Origin: Evansella clarkii
Lineage (GTDB): Bacteria > Bacillota > Bacilli > Bacillales > Salisediminibacteriaceae
Assembly: GCF_002019695.1 (NCBI RefSeq)
Contig: NZ_KV917376.1
Location: forward strand, 3,916,974 to 3,980,973
Length of the DNA: 64,000 nt
Direction: 5' to 3'
The notes under the pieces are model-generated. The model did not search any database and had not been told where the DNA came from. It worked only from the letters and a program-made list of their open reading frames with translations. Each line of letters opens with the position of its first letter. The first letter of the stretch is position 1. This document shows positions 42,018-50,446 of the stretch, piece by piece. The translations under genes and the position numbers were made by a program.

Positions 42018-43150
42018 GCCTGTTCCTCCTGAATGCTGGGTTTACTTCTTTTGGTTCGGTACCATAAAGTGACTGAGACAACGAGAATGCATACAATAAT
42101 ATTAATGAGCCCAAGATTAGATAGCCATTCTCCAAATAAGGAAAGCTCAGTGTAGGATTTAGTTAAAAATGTGTTGATAAAAATGATAAAAACGGCAATA
42201 GGTGTAAGAAGCCCCCCTTTTATATAAGGAAGTAACTCTTTTTTTAGAAGGGTATCAGCTAAAAAATGAGCTGCCGCTATGGTATTAAACATAGACATAA
42301 ACCAAATTGTAATAAAAATTGGTTCCACTCTCTCAAATATCCCTCCTGGTATATCTATCTCCTTTACAAGATCAATCATAGGAAATGTGATTACTTTTGT
42401 TGAATTTAAACCAAAAATCGCAAAAGTAGCGATGATAATTGAAAAATATAAAAAAGAAATAATACCTATAGAGGTTAATAACGGCAAAGCGCGAATATCG
42501 TTTTTTTTCATATAAGCCATAAAAAAAAATAATATTTCAACACCTAAAAAAGAAAACATTGTCTCTTTTAAACCTTTAAATAAAGGAATAAACCCATCTG
42601 CCATTATTGGGCGTAAATTTAGTAAATCAAACTCTGGAATTTCAAATATAATAATAACGAACGCTATACTTAACACAATTGGTGTAAACATAATATTTAA
42701 GTGAATTATCCCCTGAACACCTTTAGAAATAGCATAGGTGGATAATAGTAATAAAATCATTACTATTACCTCAGTGGGTGTTTGGGGAAGTAAATAAATA
42801 TCAATAGTTATAGCCAAAAAACGACTTAAAAAGCTAACTACACAAATAAAATAAACAAAGAAAGAAAATGCCAAAAGTTTACTTATCCACTTTCCAAATA
42901 GCCCCTCAGCTAGAAATTGCAAAAAATTTCTTCCAGGAAATTCTTGCTGTAGTTTCGTAATGATAAACACAAAAAACATGACAAATCCACCACTTACTAT
43001 GACTGTAATCCATCCATCAGTTGTATTCATTTCCACAGCAAGAGCACGAGGCAATACAATGACACCAGTCCCAACAATCATCGCAATTAAACTTACCGCC
43101 ATTTCAGATATACTAATTTGATAAGCAGTTTGTTGATTTTCGGATTTCAA
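42014..43150 (-). CDS. spore germination permease subunit B (GerAB/APC superfamily)
   Basis: The 378-residue protein has about ten membrane helices and the GerAB/APC signature IAMIVGTGVIVLPRALA in the first helices and FSFLGVEILFFFMAY midway. It is predicted to form the germinant-binding transporter-like pocket of the receptor. The start is TTG 43150 after GGAG. It precedes GerC and GerA in this operon, so the order is B-C-A. Confidence 0.93.
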   Translation of the reverse strand: MKSENQQTAYQISISEMAVSLIAMIVGTGVIVLPRALAVEMNTTDGWITVIVSGGFVMFFVFIITKLQQEFPGRNFLQFLAEGLFGKWISKLLAFSFFVYFICVVSFLSRFLAITIDIYLLPQTPTEVIVMILLLLSTYAISKGVQGIIHLNIMFTPIVLSIAFVIIIFEIPEFDLLNLRPIMADGFIPLFKGLKETMFSFLGVEILFFFMAYMKKNDIRALPLLTSIGIISFLYFSIIIATFAIFGLNSTKVITFPMIDLVKEIDIPGGIFERVEPIFITIWFMSMFNTIAAAHFLADTLLKKELLPYIKGGLLTPIAVFIIFINTFLTKSYTELSLFGEWLSNLGLINIIVCILVVSVTLWYRTKRSKPSIQEEQA

Positions 43151-43374
43151 TCTGCGTTTTCTCCTTTTTTATCTGATTTGTTATGCGTCTGGAGCAGTAT
43201 GTGCCGTTGTCTTAAATTTTCCTCTTTTGCCCAGGGAGGCTTTACCAGATTTTCAACTTTCCTTATAACAAATTGGATCAGTAATATAGTAAATGAAGTA
43301 CTTATTGCGAACCAAAAAATTGACCGATGTGGTAAAAAGCCAAATATTCTGTCTCCCAAATCATTCCAGTTCAT
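43147..43374 (-). CDS. small membrane protein, first gene of the ger operon
   Basis: ATG 43374 follows a GGGG site; an earlier ATG at 43386 lacks one. The 75-residue product has one hydrophobic helix (about residues 15-35) and a basic, hydrophilic tail (RQRHILLQTHNKSDKKG). The stop overlaps the start of the permease gene by four bases, implying translational coupling. A few ger operons carry small extra membrane genes (GerD-like or 2Duf types), but I do not match this to one. An accessory receptor subunit is a fair guess. Confidence 0.7.
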   Translation of the reverse strand: MNWNDLGDRIFGFLPHRSIFWFAISTSFTILLIQFVIRKVENLVKPPWAKEENLRQRHILLQTHNKSDKKGENAD

Positions 43375-43482
43375 GATATACCCCATTTTTAAAAATAATG
43401 TTTATGGTATTTTTTTCATACTCTCCATAAATTATTCTTTTTTACGTATATTCACTTAGTAACTAATACTTTTACCAATAAA

Positions 43483-43524
43483 AAAACGAGACTAATTTTC
43501 ACTAAGTGAAAAGGTCTCGTTTTT
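43483..43524. terminator. terminator after tyrZ
   Basis: An outer stem AAAACGAGAC/GGTCTCGTTTT encloses an inner TTCACT/AGTGAA stem, with A and T tracts on both flanks, about 40 bp after the tyrZ stop on the minus strand. Confidence 0.75.
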
Positions 43525-43562
43525 ATCTCTAACTGGCGCAACTTATTAAATTTAAGCTATAC

Positions 43563-44807
43563 TTAAATTTCTATCTTCTTAAATTTACGCTTCCCAACCT
43601 GGACAATTAATCCATCTGTTATGGAAACTTCTGCTCTTGTGTCTTCAATCTTTTCTCCATTAATCTTTACACCTTTGTTTTCAATCATTCTCCGTGCTTC
43701 ACTTTTCGAATTTAACATTTGCAGCTCAACGAGAAGGTCAACAACTGAAACTTCCTTATTTCCCTTCCATTCAGCCACAGGGATTTCCTCGGGGATTGCT
43801 CCTTCCCGAAAAACAGACACGAAATGCTGTTCCGCTTTTTCTGCCGCTTCTTTCCCATGGTACATTCTCACAATTGTTTTCCCTAAAAGCATTTTGGCAT
43901 CCCTCGGGTGCAGTTTTCCTGACTCAACATCTTTCTTAATGGATTCTTTTTGTTCAGGAGTAAAATCGGTAATTAACTCAAAGTATTTATTCATCAACTC
44001 ATCCGGGATCGACATTGCTTTACCGAACATTTCCTGTGGGGCTTCATCAATACCAATGTAGTTATTTTTCGACTTGGACATTTTTTCAACCCCATCGAGT
44101 CCCTCCAGAAGCGGCATAAGCATTGCTACTTGTTTTTCTTTACCGAACTTCTCCTGAAAATGTCTTCCCATTAAAATGTTAAAATGCTGGTCCGTTCCCC
44201 CAAGTTCAATGTCACACTCCAACTCCACTGAATCATAACCTTGCATTAAAGGGTAGAAAAATTCATGGAGGGAGATTGGCTTGCCAAGGGCAATTCTTTC
44301 TTCAAAATCGTCTCTTTCCATTAATCTTGCCACTGTTATTTTTCCTGCCAGCTGAATCACATCTTCAAAGTTTAACTTGGAGAGCCACTCGGAGTTGTAA
44401 TGAAGCTCGACCTTATCCATATCCATCACTTTTCCGAATTGCTCGAAGTATGTTTTGGCATTATGCTTTACTTCTTCATCTGTTAACGGTTTTCTCGCTA
44501 CTGATTTTCCTGTAGGGTCCCCAATCTTACCAGTGAAATCTCCAATAAGCAATTGGATGATATGGCCATTCTCCTGAAACTGCCTCATTTTATTTAAAAC
44601 AACAGTATGGCCCAGATGTACATCCGGTGCTGAGGGATCTAATCCTAACTTAATTTTCAGCGGGCGGTTTTCTAAAATGGATTTTGCCACCTTGACCTCT
44701 AATTCCTCTGAAGGGATAATTTCCTGCACACCATGCGTGTATATTTCCATTTGCCTTTTTACTTCTGCTAATTGTTCCTGACTCAGTTGTTCCATCACAT
44801 TTGTCAT
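43563..44807 (-). CDS. tyrZ: tyrosyl-tRNA synthetase (TyrZ type)
   Basis: The 414-residue class I synthetase has [16 protein letters not shown] (HIGH-type motif), [11 protein letters not shown] (KMSKS, about residue 230), the tyrosine-binding LMQGYDS and a C-terminal S4-like RNA-binding domain ([18 protein letters not shown]). It charges tRNA-Tyr in the cytosol. Length and sequence fit the TyrZ branch, and a MarR gene upstream repeats the B. subtilis ywaE-tyrZ order. AGGAGG supports the ATG. A Tyr T-box leader lies immediately upstream. Confidence 0.95.
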   Translation of the reverse strand: MTNVMEQLSQEQLAEVKRQMEIYTHGVQEIIPSEELEVKVAKSILENRPLKIKLGLDPSAPDVHLGHTVVLNKMRQFQENGHIIQLLIGDFTGKIGDPTGKSVARKPLTDEEVKHNAKTYFEQFGKVMDMDKVELHYNSEWLSKLNFEDVIQLAGKITVARLMERDDFEERIALGKPISLHEFFYPLMQGYDSVELECDIELGGTDQHFNILMGRHFQEKFGKEKQVAMLMPLLEGLDGVEKMSKSKNNYIGIDEAPQEMFGKAMSIPDELMNKYFELITDFTPEQKESIKKDVESGKLHPRDAKMLLGKTIVRMYHGKEAAEKAEQHFVSVFREGAIPEEIPVAEWKGNKEVSVVDLLVELQMLNSKSEARRMIENKGVKINGEKIEDTRAEVSITDGLIVQVGKRKFKKIEI

Positions 44808-44834
44808 TTTTATTTACCTCCTGAAATTAAATAA

Positions 44835-45085
44835 AACCATATTCATTTCTAAAGGGACGTGTTTTTCACGCGGTTCCACCCTTTTTGAAGAATATGGTCT
44901 TCCACTCAACGATTAACGGCTCGCCCGTCCTTTGTTTCATTTAAATAAACAGATTCAAAGGAAGTTCAAGGAATGTAATTCAGATTACCTTTGTATCGAT
45001 TCGCAGCTACCATCGACTCTCTGGAACAGGGAGGTAATTCCTACTGGGTTTCCTATCATAACTTTTCAGCAGTATTCAATTGTTA
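44835..45085 (-). promoter_or_regulatory. T-box leader (tyrosine) of tyrZ
   Basis: On the minus strand the AGGGTGGAACCGCG antiterminator box lies at about 44868-44882, ending in a hairpin with ACGTCCC. About 120 nt upstream is a stem I region whose internal loop includes GAATTACATTCC, with a UAC tyrosine specifier. Uncharged tRNA-Tyr would stabilise the antiterminator and let tyrZ be transcribed. The boundaries are by eye. Confidence 0.88.
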
Positions 45086-45088
45086 TAT

Positions 45089-45628
45089 CTAAAATTGATT
45101 TTCTCTTATTACTCGTCTGAGTAATTCAGAGACATTCTTTTGTTCGTTTTCCGAGAGGCTGGAGACAATATCCACTTCCCCTCTGTGAAATTGAGGATAG
45201 AGCTCTTCCATAACCAGTTTTCCTTGATCTGTAATTGATACATAGGTGATTCTTCGGTCTCTTGAATCTGATTTTCTGTATACAAGCTCTTTCTTTTCCA
45301 GCGTCTTCGTTATATTACTTATAGTAGCTTTTGAGACCGCTGTTAATTCAGCAAGTTTCTTCGTTTCTACTGATTTCCAAATCCATAAGTCGTAGAGTAT
45401 GGAAAACGAAGTCCATGAAAGACCATGCTTCGATAAAACCTCCCGTTCCATCTTATTTCTCAGGCCTTGCGCCACCCGGTAGATGTTCGTCACAACAGAA
45501 ACAGCCTCAAGATCTAATGAATCCAGCGGCATTTTTGCCAGTTGATTAATCGTGTCTTTCTCTTCCGGCAGCAGCTCTCCATCTTCATTAAAGCTATATA
45601 CTCTAACCACCTCCTTATGAATTTTCAA
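45089..45628 (-). CDS. MarR-family regulator (YwaE-like)
   Basis: This 179-residue protein has a winged helix: LSWTSFSILYDLWIWKSVE, AELTAVSKATISNITKTLEK and DSRDRRITYVSITDQGK. Position upstream of tyrZ on the same strand matches ywaE in B. subtilis. The start is not certain: the annotated frame begins with TTG and an internal AAGGAGG lies a few codons in, so the true start may be farther on. Target genes are unknown; tyrZ itself is controlled by the T-box. Confidence 0.8.
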   Translation of the reverse strand: MKIHKEVVRVYSFNEDGELLPEEKDTINQLAKMPLDSLDLEAVSVVTNIYRVAQGLRNKMEREVLSKHGLSWTSFSILYDLWIWKSVETKKLAELTAVSKATISNITKTLEKKELVYRKSDSRDRRITYVSITDQGKLVMEELYPQFHRGEVDIVSSLSENEQKNVSELLRRVIRENQF

Positions 45629-45675
45629 AATCGTTAGCTATGAAACGATATTACCAAAAAAAATATAGAATTGCA

Positions 45676-45700
45676 ACCGGGACAGGTTCACTGTCCCGGT
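45676..45700 (-). terminator. terminator, GGGACAG-type hairpin
   Basis: ACCGGGACAG (45676-45685) and CTGTCCCGGT (45691-45700) form a perfect 10-bp stem, with an AT-rich, T-containing tract beyond on the minus strand. It lies after the DUF4181 gene. Confidence 0.7.
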
Positions 45701-45732
45701 CGGTCGTCTTATAAATCATCAATGGTATTACA

Positions 45733-46095
45733 TTAACCTATGCCTGAAAAATTCAGTATGTTCTCGATATTAATTAAGATAAATACTCCGACAATAAGTG
45801 AACACAAGGTAACTTGATATTCTCTGGAGCTTTTAATGAACTTCCATTCCATGAATGCCTGAAATCCCATAAGAGCAGTCACGTATGCAATTAACCCCAG
45901 TTTTAAATGTGCCGAGGTGTCAATAATAAAAGGAAGGGCCACAAGAAACAGTATTAAAATGATATTTCTTCCCCAGCGAAATGTTCTGTCTCCTGAAGTA
46001 TCTGAAATCTTTGTTTTACTTTTAAGTTTTCTTGCAATAAAAAGCTCGAATAAACCAATAAATAATATGAAAACAAAGGTTAAGAAAAGATTCAT
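45733..46095 (-). CDS. DUF4181-like membrane protein
   Basis: The 120-residue protein has about four hydrophobic helices (near 3-20, 47-62, 67-82 and 96-114) and the segment ARKLKSKTKISDTSGDRTFRWGR typical of DUF4181. A GGAGGTG site supports the ATG. The terminator at 45676 follows. Function unknown. Confidence 0.7.
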   Translation of the reverse strand: MNLFLTFVFILFIGLFELFIARKLKSKTKISDTSGDRTFRWGRNIILILFLVALPFIIDTSAHLKLGLIAYVTALMGFQAFMEWKFIKSSREYQVTLCSLIVGVFILINIENILNFSGIG

Positions 46096-46204
46096 ATCTG
46101 CACCTCCTTATGCATTTTTTACGAAGCAGCTGGAATCCTGATGGTGAACTCCAGGCCATTAACTGTACTATGGCATTCGTCCCAAGGCATCGAAAATAAG
46201 AAAG

Positions 46205-46843
46205 TTAACTATGTATTGTTTTTTCCAGAATAGCCTCTTCATTGGAGTTCCTTATAACAAGATCAAAATTATTATGATATGAGTGCATAAATAAATCATA
46301 TTGTATTCTCCGTTGTTTGTGAGATCGTTCTATATAATTCCTATCAGCGCCTCTCTCTGAGACATCACGAACTCCCCTTCTTATAAACTCCGTTTCCCCG
46401 TCAGTATATAAGTAAATGGATAAATCAAACAATTTTGGATTAACAAATGCTGCACTCATCCCCTCAACAATAGTTATATCTTTACTGGTAGAAATTATGG
46501 TACTTTTCGAATAATGAATGCCTATAGTGTAAAAATCAAGACCATCCCTCACCATCTTAATGTCTCTTTCCAACGCTGATACATAATGAGCATCAGGGTG
46601 ACAAGCTGTCATTTTATAAGTATAAATTTGATTATTATATTCATACTCTATACTCGAGTGCTTTCTGACACCTGTAATAATATAAGGATCTGTATTTAAA
46701 TAATTTACTTCTTTACTTAATAGTTTTATAAGATTATTTGCAAAGGTTGTCTTACCAGAGGCCCCATGGCCGGAAATACCAATGATCAACTTGCCCTTTC
46801 TATTCTTAATTAAATCAGCTGCATGTTGTAAAATCTGCTCCAT
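46205..46843 (-). CDS. uridine-kinase-like P-loop kinase
   Basis: The 212-residue protein has a P-loop GISGHGASGKTTFANN (about residues 22-37), followed by LNTDPYIITG (a phosphoribulokinase/uridine kinase-type Asp), and VEGMSAAF (Walker B-like). It resembles the uridine kinase family; the acceptor could be a nucleoside or another small alcohol. A GAGGGAGGGG site supports the ATG. It lies 20 bp after a GNAT gene on the same strand. Confidence 0.75.
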   Translation of the reverse strand: MEQILQHAADLIKNRKGKLIIGISGHGASGKTTFANNLIKLLSKEVNYLNTDPYIITGVRKHSSIEYEYNNQIYTYKMTACHPDAHYVSALERDIKMVRDGLDFYTIGIHYSKSTIISTSKDITIVEGMSAAFVNPKLFDLSIYLYTDGETEFIRRGVRDVSERGADRNYIERSHKQRRIQYDLFMHSYHNNFDLVIRNSNEEAILEKTIHS

Positions 46844-46863
46844 AGTTCCCCTCCCTCGTTTAT

Positions 46864-47451
46864 TTAATTTAACTGCTTATCATAGCAAATGCATTCATGA
46901 ACTCTCTTATAACTGTTCTTCACTTTCTCTTTTTCATCACCAACATAATGAGCGAACGCCTGCACTATATGTATATCATCCATTTCGGTCGCTATTGAAC
47001 CATCTACCTCTGGTCTCCCATCTATGAAAACGTGTAAGTACGACTTGATATTTTTAAAACCATTTTTCTCATACCAGTTGTTTACCCACTCATCATCTCT
47101 AGTCCAGGCTTCGAGGTAGTGGATTCCCACCTCCTGAGCAAGTTTCTCTGCTTCATACAATAACTGAATTCCTATTCCTCTCCTTTGATAATCCGGATGA
47201 ACCGCTATATGCCATATCATTCCGCCAATGCCATTGCCTCTGGAACAGATTGTGCCTACCTCCACTTCATATTCCATGTCCAGAAGTCCTGCGATTTCCC
47301 CGTCAACTACTGCAACTAATTCAATAGATGGGTTTTCATAAGTTTCTTTCTGTCTTTTTACATTATCAAAATAGGCTGTATCAAGAAAGGCCAGCACCCT
47401 GCACCTGACCCAACCCTTTTCGTCTTTGGGTTCGTATCTTCTAATTTCCAT
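46864..47451 (-). CDS. GNAT N-acetyltransferase
   Basis: The 195-residue protein has GMIWHIAVHPDYQRRGIGIQ (acetyl-CoA loop about residue 92) and EAWTRDDEWVNNWYEKNGF, of the GNAT type that acts on small amines or antibiotics. The substrate-side region (EYEVEVGTICSRGNG) is unusual. A GGGAGAG site supports the ATG. It precedes the kinase-like gene. Confidence 0.85.
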   Translation of the reverse strand: MEIRRYEPKDEKGWVRCRVLAFLDTAYFDNVKRQKETYENPSIELVAVVDGEIAGLLDMEYEVEVGTICSRGNGIGGMIWHIAVHPDYQRRGIGIQLLYEAEKLAQEVGIHYLEAWTRDDEWVNNWYEKNGFKNIKSYLHVFIDGRPEVDGSIATEMDDIHIVQAFAHYVGDEKEKVKNSYKRVHECICYDKQLN

Positions 47452-47471
47452 AACCGCTCTCCCGCCTGTAT

Positions 47472-47654
47472 TTATTCTTTATCTTTTTTTAAAGCTTTCT
47501 TTATTGCTGAGGCAATAAGTATGCCTATGAAACCAGCTATACTCATAGTAATAATAAGGCCCCAGTCGGTTTCCCCGCCTTGCAAAAAACTTAATATAAA
47601 TCCAGTTACAATTACACCTAAAAACCAGGCAAGCCCAAATTTTAAGAAATACAA
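47472..47654 (-). CDS. small membrane protein (60 aa)
   Basis: Two hydrophobic helices (about 6-24 and 31-49) are followed by a Lys-rich tail (KKALKKDKE), which implies an inside C-terminus. The start is TTG 47654 after GGAGGG, five bases apart. No family is recognised. Confidence 0.65.
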   Translation of the reverse strand: MYFLKFGLAWFLGVIVTGFILSFLQGGETDWGLIITMSIAGFIGILIASAIKKALKKDKE

Positions 47655-47689
47655 TATATCCCTCCTTAGTTAAAAACAGATAGGGAATT

Positions 47690-48367
47690 TTATGGATTAG
47701 ACACAAATATTTCTACATCCCCGTAAACTTTCCCATCTAATGAAACTTCAAATGTCCAAAAACCTCCTTCAGGCAGAGTAACTGAAACTTCCAGCCTCTC
47801 CATCTCTTCTTCACTTCTTACACGGGGCTCTGCCAGCTTGACTGTATCTTCTGTATCCTGATGTTTTGCTGTGATTGCTACCTCTTTTCCTGCATATTCC
47901 TCGTATTCTTCGAAAAAAGAAAAGACGTATTCAAACTCTTCTCCTGCAGTAAGTTCAGGGTCAGGTACCATGCGAAATAGTATGTCAAAATCATCTATAG
48001 CTTGATGGTATCTCATAAACCTGGATTCATAGAGTTCCAGGTATTCAGGAAGATTTTCCAAATCAGATGCTTCAAGATCGCTTTCATAAATATCTTTTAA
48101 AATTTCCTCGAGTCGCAGTTCCAGGTCTTCATGGGAATGCGTGAGGGCCTCATATTGTAATTCCTGTTCATAGTAACGGGATTCATATAATTCGGCTTTA
48201 TACTCCAGGTCGAGAATTTCCTGACTTAACCGGTCATTTTTTTCCTTTAACTTCTGAAGTATTTCCCCATCTTCTCTTTCTGCTTGTTCCTGTGGCTCCT
48301 GGAAAACTACTAAAGTTGCGATAACTATGATAATAATAACCGCGAAACTTAAAACTCTTTTGTTCAT
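47690..48367 (-). CDS. membrane-anchored coiled-coil protein
   Basis: ATG 48367 has GGAGG, so the earlier start at 48391 is less likely. The 225-residue product has an N-terminal helix (LSFAVIIIIVIATLVVF) followed by a long coiled coil (about 30-100) and a C-terminal beta-rich domain (VAITAKHQDTEDTVKLAEP to EVSLDGKVYGDVEIFV). It is likely a cell-envelope protein facing outward. No family is recognised. Confidence 0.65.
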   Translation of the reverse strand: MNKRVLSFAVIIIIVIATLVVFQEPQEQAEREDGEILQKLKEKNDRLSQEILDLEYKAELYESRYYEQELQYEALTHSHEDLELRLEEILKDIYESDLEASDLENLPEYLELYESRFMRYHQAIDDFDILFRMVPDPELTAGEEFEYVFSFFEEYEEYAGKEVAITAKHQDTEDTVKLAEPRVRSEEEMERLEVSVTLPEGGFWTFEVSLDGKVYGDVEIFVSNP

Positions 48368-48387
48368 AGGGGCCTCCGAATTCTTCT

Positions 48388-48723
48388 TCAATTACATTTT
48401 TCTGCCTCTTCTTTTTTCCACTTATTGTAGTTATATAACATTTGGACAGTAGTCCCCAATAAAGGAAGCAGTGCAAAGCTTACAAACACGATTAAACTCC
48501 AGTTATAGAAAAAATAAACGATGATAAGGAGAATGACTATAAATGGAAATAGCATTACCGTCCGAATCATTTTTCTTCGGTAACTAAGCTTAAAATAATT
48601 CAGCTCAAAACCTTCATCAACTTTGTCGTTTCCTTTATATAGTTTTGAGAAAACCACTCCAAGAATTAAAGTAACTGCTACTGATGTTACTATGGGAATA
48701 ATAAAGAATTCGTTATCTGCCAC
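48388..48723 (-). CDS. membrane protein (111 aa)
   Basis: Three hydrophobic helices are visible (near 8-24, 53-72 and 73-90), with a basic loop KLSYRRKMIR. The likely start is GTG 48723, which has GGGAGGG at good spacing; the TTG at 48729 is too close to it. It is adjacent to the coiled-coil gene on the same strand. No family is recognised. Confidence 0.6.
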   Translation of the reverse strand: MADNEFFIIPIVTSVAVTLILGVVFSKLYKGNDKVDEGFELNYFKLSYRRKMIRTVMLFPFIVILLIIVYFFYNWSLIVFVSFALLPLLGTTVQMLYNYNKWKKEEAEKCN

Positions 48724-48952
48724 ATCCAACCCTCCCTGTTATTAGCATCTGGACGAAAACAGGGTTATCTTTTGCTTTTGCCCTTCGTTTTTAACTTAAT
48801 TAACAAATTTATGAATACTACTCTCTGGCTATTTTAACATAAAATACCAAGTGAATAATAAACCCAATGTCCAAAATAGACCTCTTGTTACCGGACTTTT
48901 AATGAACAAATGAAACATTTCCTTCACATGTAAATGTGTCTATTTTTTAAAT
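48724..48952. other. intergenic region, no gene seen
   Basis: No gene with a ribosome site is visible here. Together with the Fur box, this AT-rich stretch should contain the ATPase promoter. Confidence 0.4.
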
Positions 48953-48971
48953 GAAAACGATTATCATTGAC
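48953..48971. promoter_or_regulatory. Fur box of the siderophore ATPase gene
   Basis: GAAAACGATTATCATTGAC matches 14 of 19 Fur-consensus positions, 79 bp before the ATG of the ATPase gene, with the same core (GATTATCATT) as the box at 23167. This links the two loci in one iron regulon. Confidence 0.65.
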
Positions 48972-49050
48972 TATAAGCGAAATAGCAAATAAAATAGAAG
49001 TAGTCATTTTCGGTATCGAAATTTACGTCAACCGGCAGGGAGGGGTTCCG

Positions 49051-49875
49051 ATGCATTCACTATCAGCTGAAAATTTAACACTGGGTTATGGAGACACGGT
49101 CATTATAGATGATTTAAATATTGAAGTTCCTAAAGGGGAAATCACTGTTTTTATTGGCGGTAACGGCTGTGGGAAGTCCACCCTGTTGCGTTCTCTGGCC
49201 CGTTTACTTAAGCCTAAAACTGGTGATATCTACTTGAACGGCGAAGAAATTGCCAAAATGAAGTCAAAAGAAATAGCTAAAAAGATGGCTATTCTGCCTC
49301 AAAGTCCTGTATCCCCTGAAGGGCTCACAGTTTATGAATTAGTGAAACAAGGGAGACATCCATATCGCTCTCTTATAAAACAATGGTCAAAAAAAGATGA
49401 AGACGCAGTAACCCGCGCCCTTGAATCAACAAACATGCTTCATTTAAAAGACCGGGCTGTCGATTCATTGTCAGGCGGCCAGCGCCAGCGTGCATGGATT
49501 TCACTTACTCTGGCACAGGAAACAGATATCATTTTATTAGATGAACCTACAACATATTTAGATATGACTCATCAGATTGAAATTCTTGATCTGCTGTATG
49601 ATTTAAACGAACAAAAGGGCCACACTATCGTTATGGTCCTTCATGATTTAAACCTTGCAAGCAGATATGCTCATCATATTGTCGCTGTAAAGGATAAACA
49701 AGTTTACTCCCAGGGCAGACCTGAAGACATCATTACATGTCAGCTCGTAAAAGACGTATTCCAGATGAATTGCAACATTACCTGCGACCCCATTTTCGGT
49801 ACACCAGTATGTGTGCCGCACGGGAAAGGCCGAACTGTTTATCCCCGGCAAGACCAAAAAGTGGCAAGTATATAA
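49051..49875 (+). CDS. yusV: siderophore ABC transporter ATPase (YusV-like)
   Basis: ATG 49051 has GGGAGGGG; a longer open frame has no ribosome site. The 274-residue protein has Walker A GGNGCGKSTLL, Q-loop LPQSPV, signature LSGGQRQRAW, Walker B IILLDEPTTYLD and the His-loop LHD. The FecE/FhuC-type spacing and overall sequence resemble B. subtilis YusV, which powers the YfiY-YfiZ-YfhA system among others. Here the permeases are at 21051-23089. A terminator follows the stop. Confidence 0.9.
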   Translation: MHSLSAENLTLGYGDTVIIDDLNIEVPKGEITVFIGGNGCGKSTLLRSLARLLKPKTGDIYLNGEEIAKMKSKEIAKKMAILPQSPVSPEGLTVYELVKQGRHPYRSLIKQWSKKDEDAVTRALESTNMLHLKDRAVDSLSGGQRQRAWISLTLAQETDIILLDEPTTYLDMTHQIEILDLLYDLNEQKGHTIVMVLHDLNLASRYAHHIVAVKDKQVYSQGRPEDIITCQLVKDVFQMNCNITCDPIFGTPVCVPHGKGRTVYPRQDQKVASI

Positions 49876-49899
49876 GCTTATTATAATGCAGTAAATGAC

Positions 49900-49938
49900 C
49901 AAGGGCACGGAGACAATTTGACTCCCTGCCCTTGTTTT
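49900..49938 (+). terminator. terminator of the yusV-like gene
   Basis: CAAGGGCACGGAG and CTCCCTGCCCTTG form a stem with one bulge (49900-49912 and 49922-49934), followed by TTTT. Confidence 0.8.
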
Positions 49939-50089
49939 CATTATGGTTTTTTACACTTAATACTTCATCTAATCTGTCTTTTTCAAGCACCCAGGTATTA
50001 GGATCGCAAGCGTTTAAAGGAAATATTATTATTTAAAATAATGTTCTTTTTTTGAATAAGTCCCTGTTTTACATAATTTACAGCAATTA

Positions 50090-50446
50090 TCAATTCCTGA
50101 AGTCAAATTTATCTTGTGGCACATAAAGAGTACGGCCATTAATGACTACCGTAACGTCATCAATCCAGTTAATTTCCGCATTTTCCTCCCGATAGTTCCA
50201 GTAAATATTTTTTGACTTCTTGTTACTCTTGTTAAAAACCAGTTCTCCTCTGATCGCATAGGAAGTGGTTGCTCCACCATCAACGATAAATGCTTTTAAG
50301 GTATAAGTGCCGTGCGGTGAAGTTTCTTCCTTAAGAAATTCTCCTGCAGGCAGCCTGCCCATGTCGAAAAAAAACCAGTAAATCCCATACCCTGCCAAAC
50401 CGGAAAATATTAAACCAGAAAGAAGAACTATCTTTAAAAGTTTCAT
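50090..50446 (-). CDS. DUF5412 family protein
   Basis: The 118-residue protein has an N-terminal hydrophobic anchor (about 4-24) and the DUF5412 domain: LPAGEFLKEETSPHGTYTL, GGATTSYAIRGELVFN, NIYWNYREENAEINW and VVINGRTLYVPQDKFDF. It is likely membrane-anchored and exported. It overlaps the upstream DUF4139 gene by four bases, so it is translationally coupled. Function unknown. Confidence 0.85.
   Translation of the reverse strand: MKLLKIVLLSGLIFSGLAGYGIYWFFFDMGRLPAGEFLKEETSPHGTYTLKAFIVDGGATTSYAIRGELVFNKSNKKSKNIYWNYREENAEINWIDDVTVVINGRTLYVPQDKFDFRN

Noticed and set aside
47479-47706. 75-residue frame overlapping the small membrane gene at 47472
   Set aside because: It is in another frame of the same region, has no good ribosome site and lacks the hydrophobic pattern of the accepted gene.
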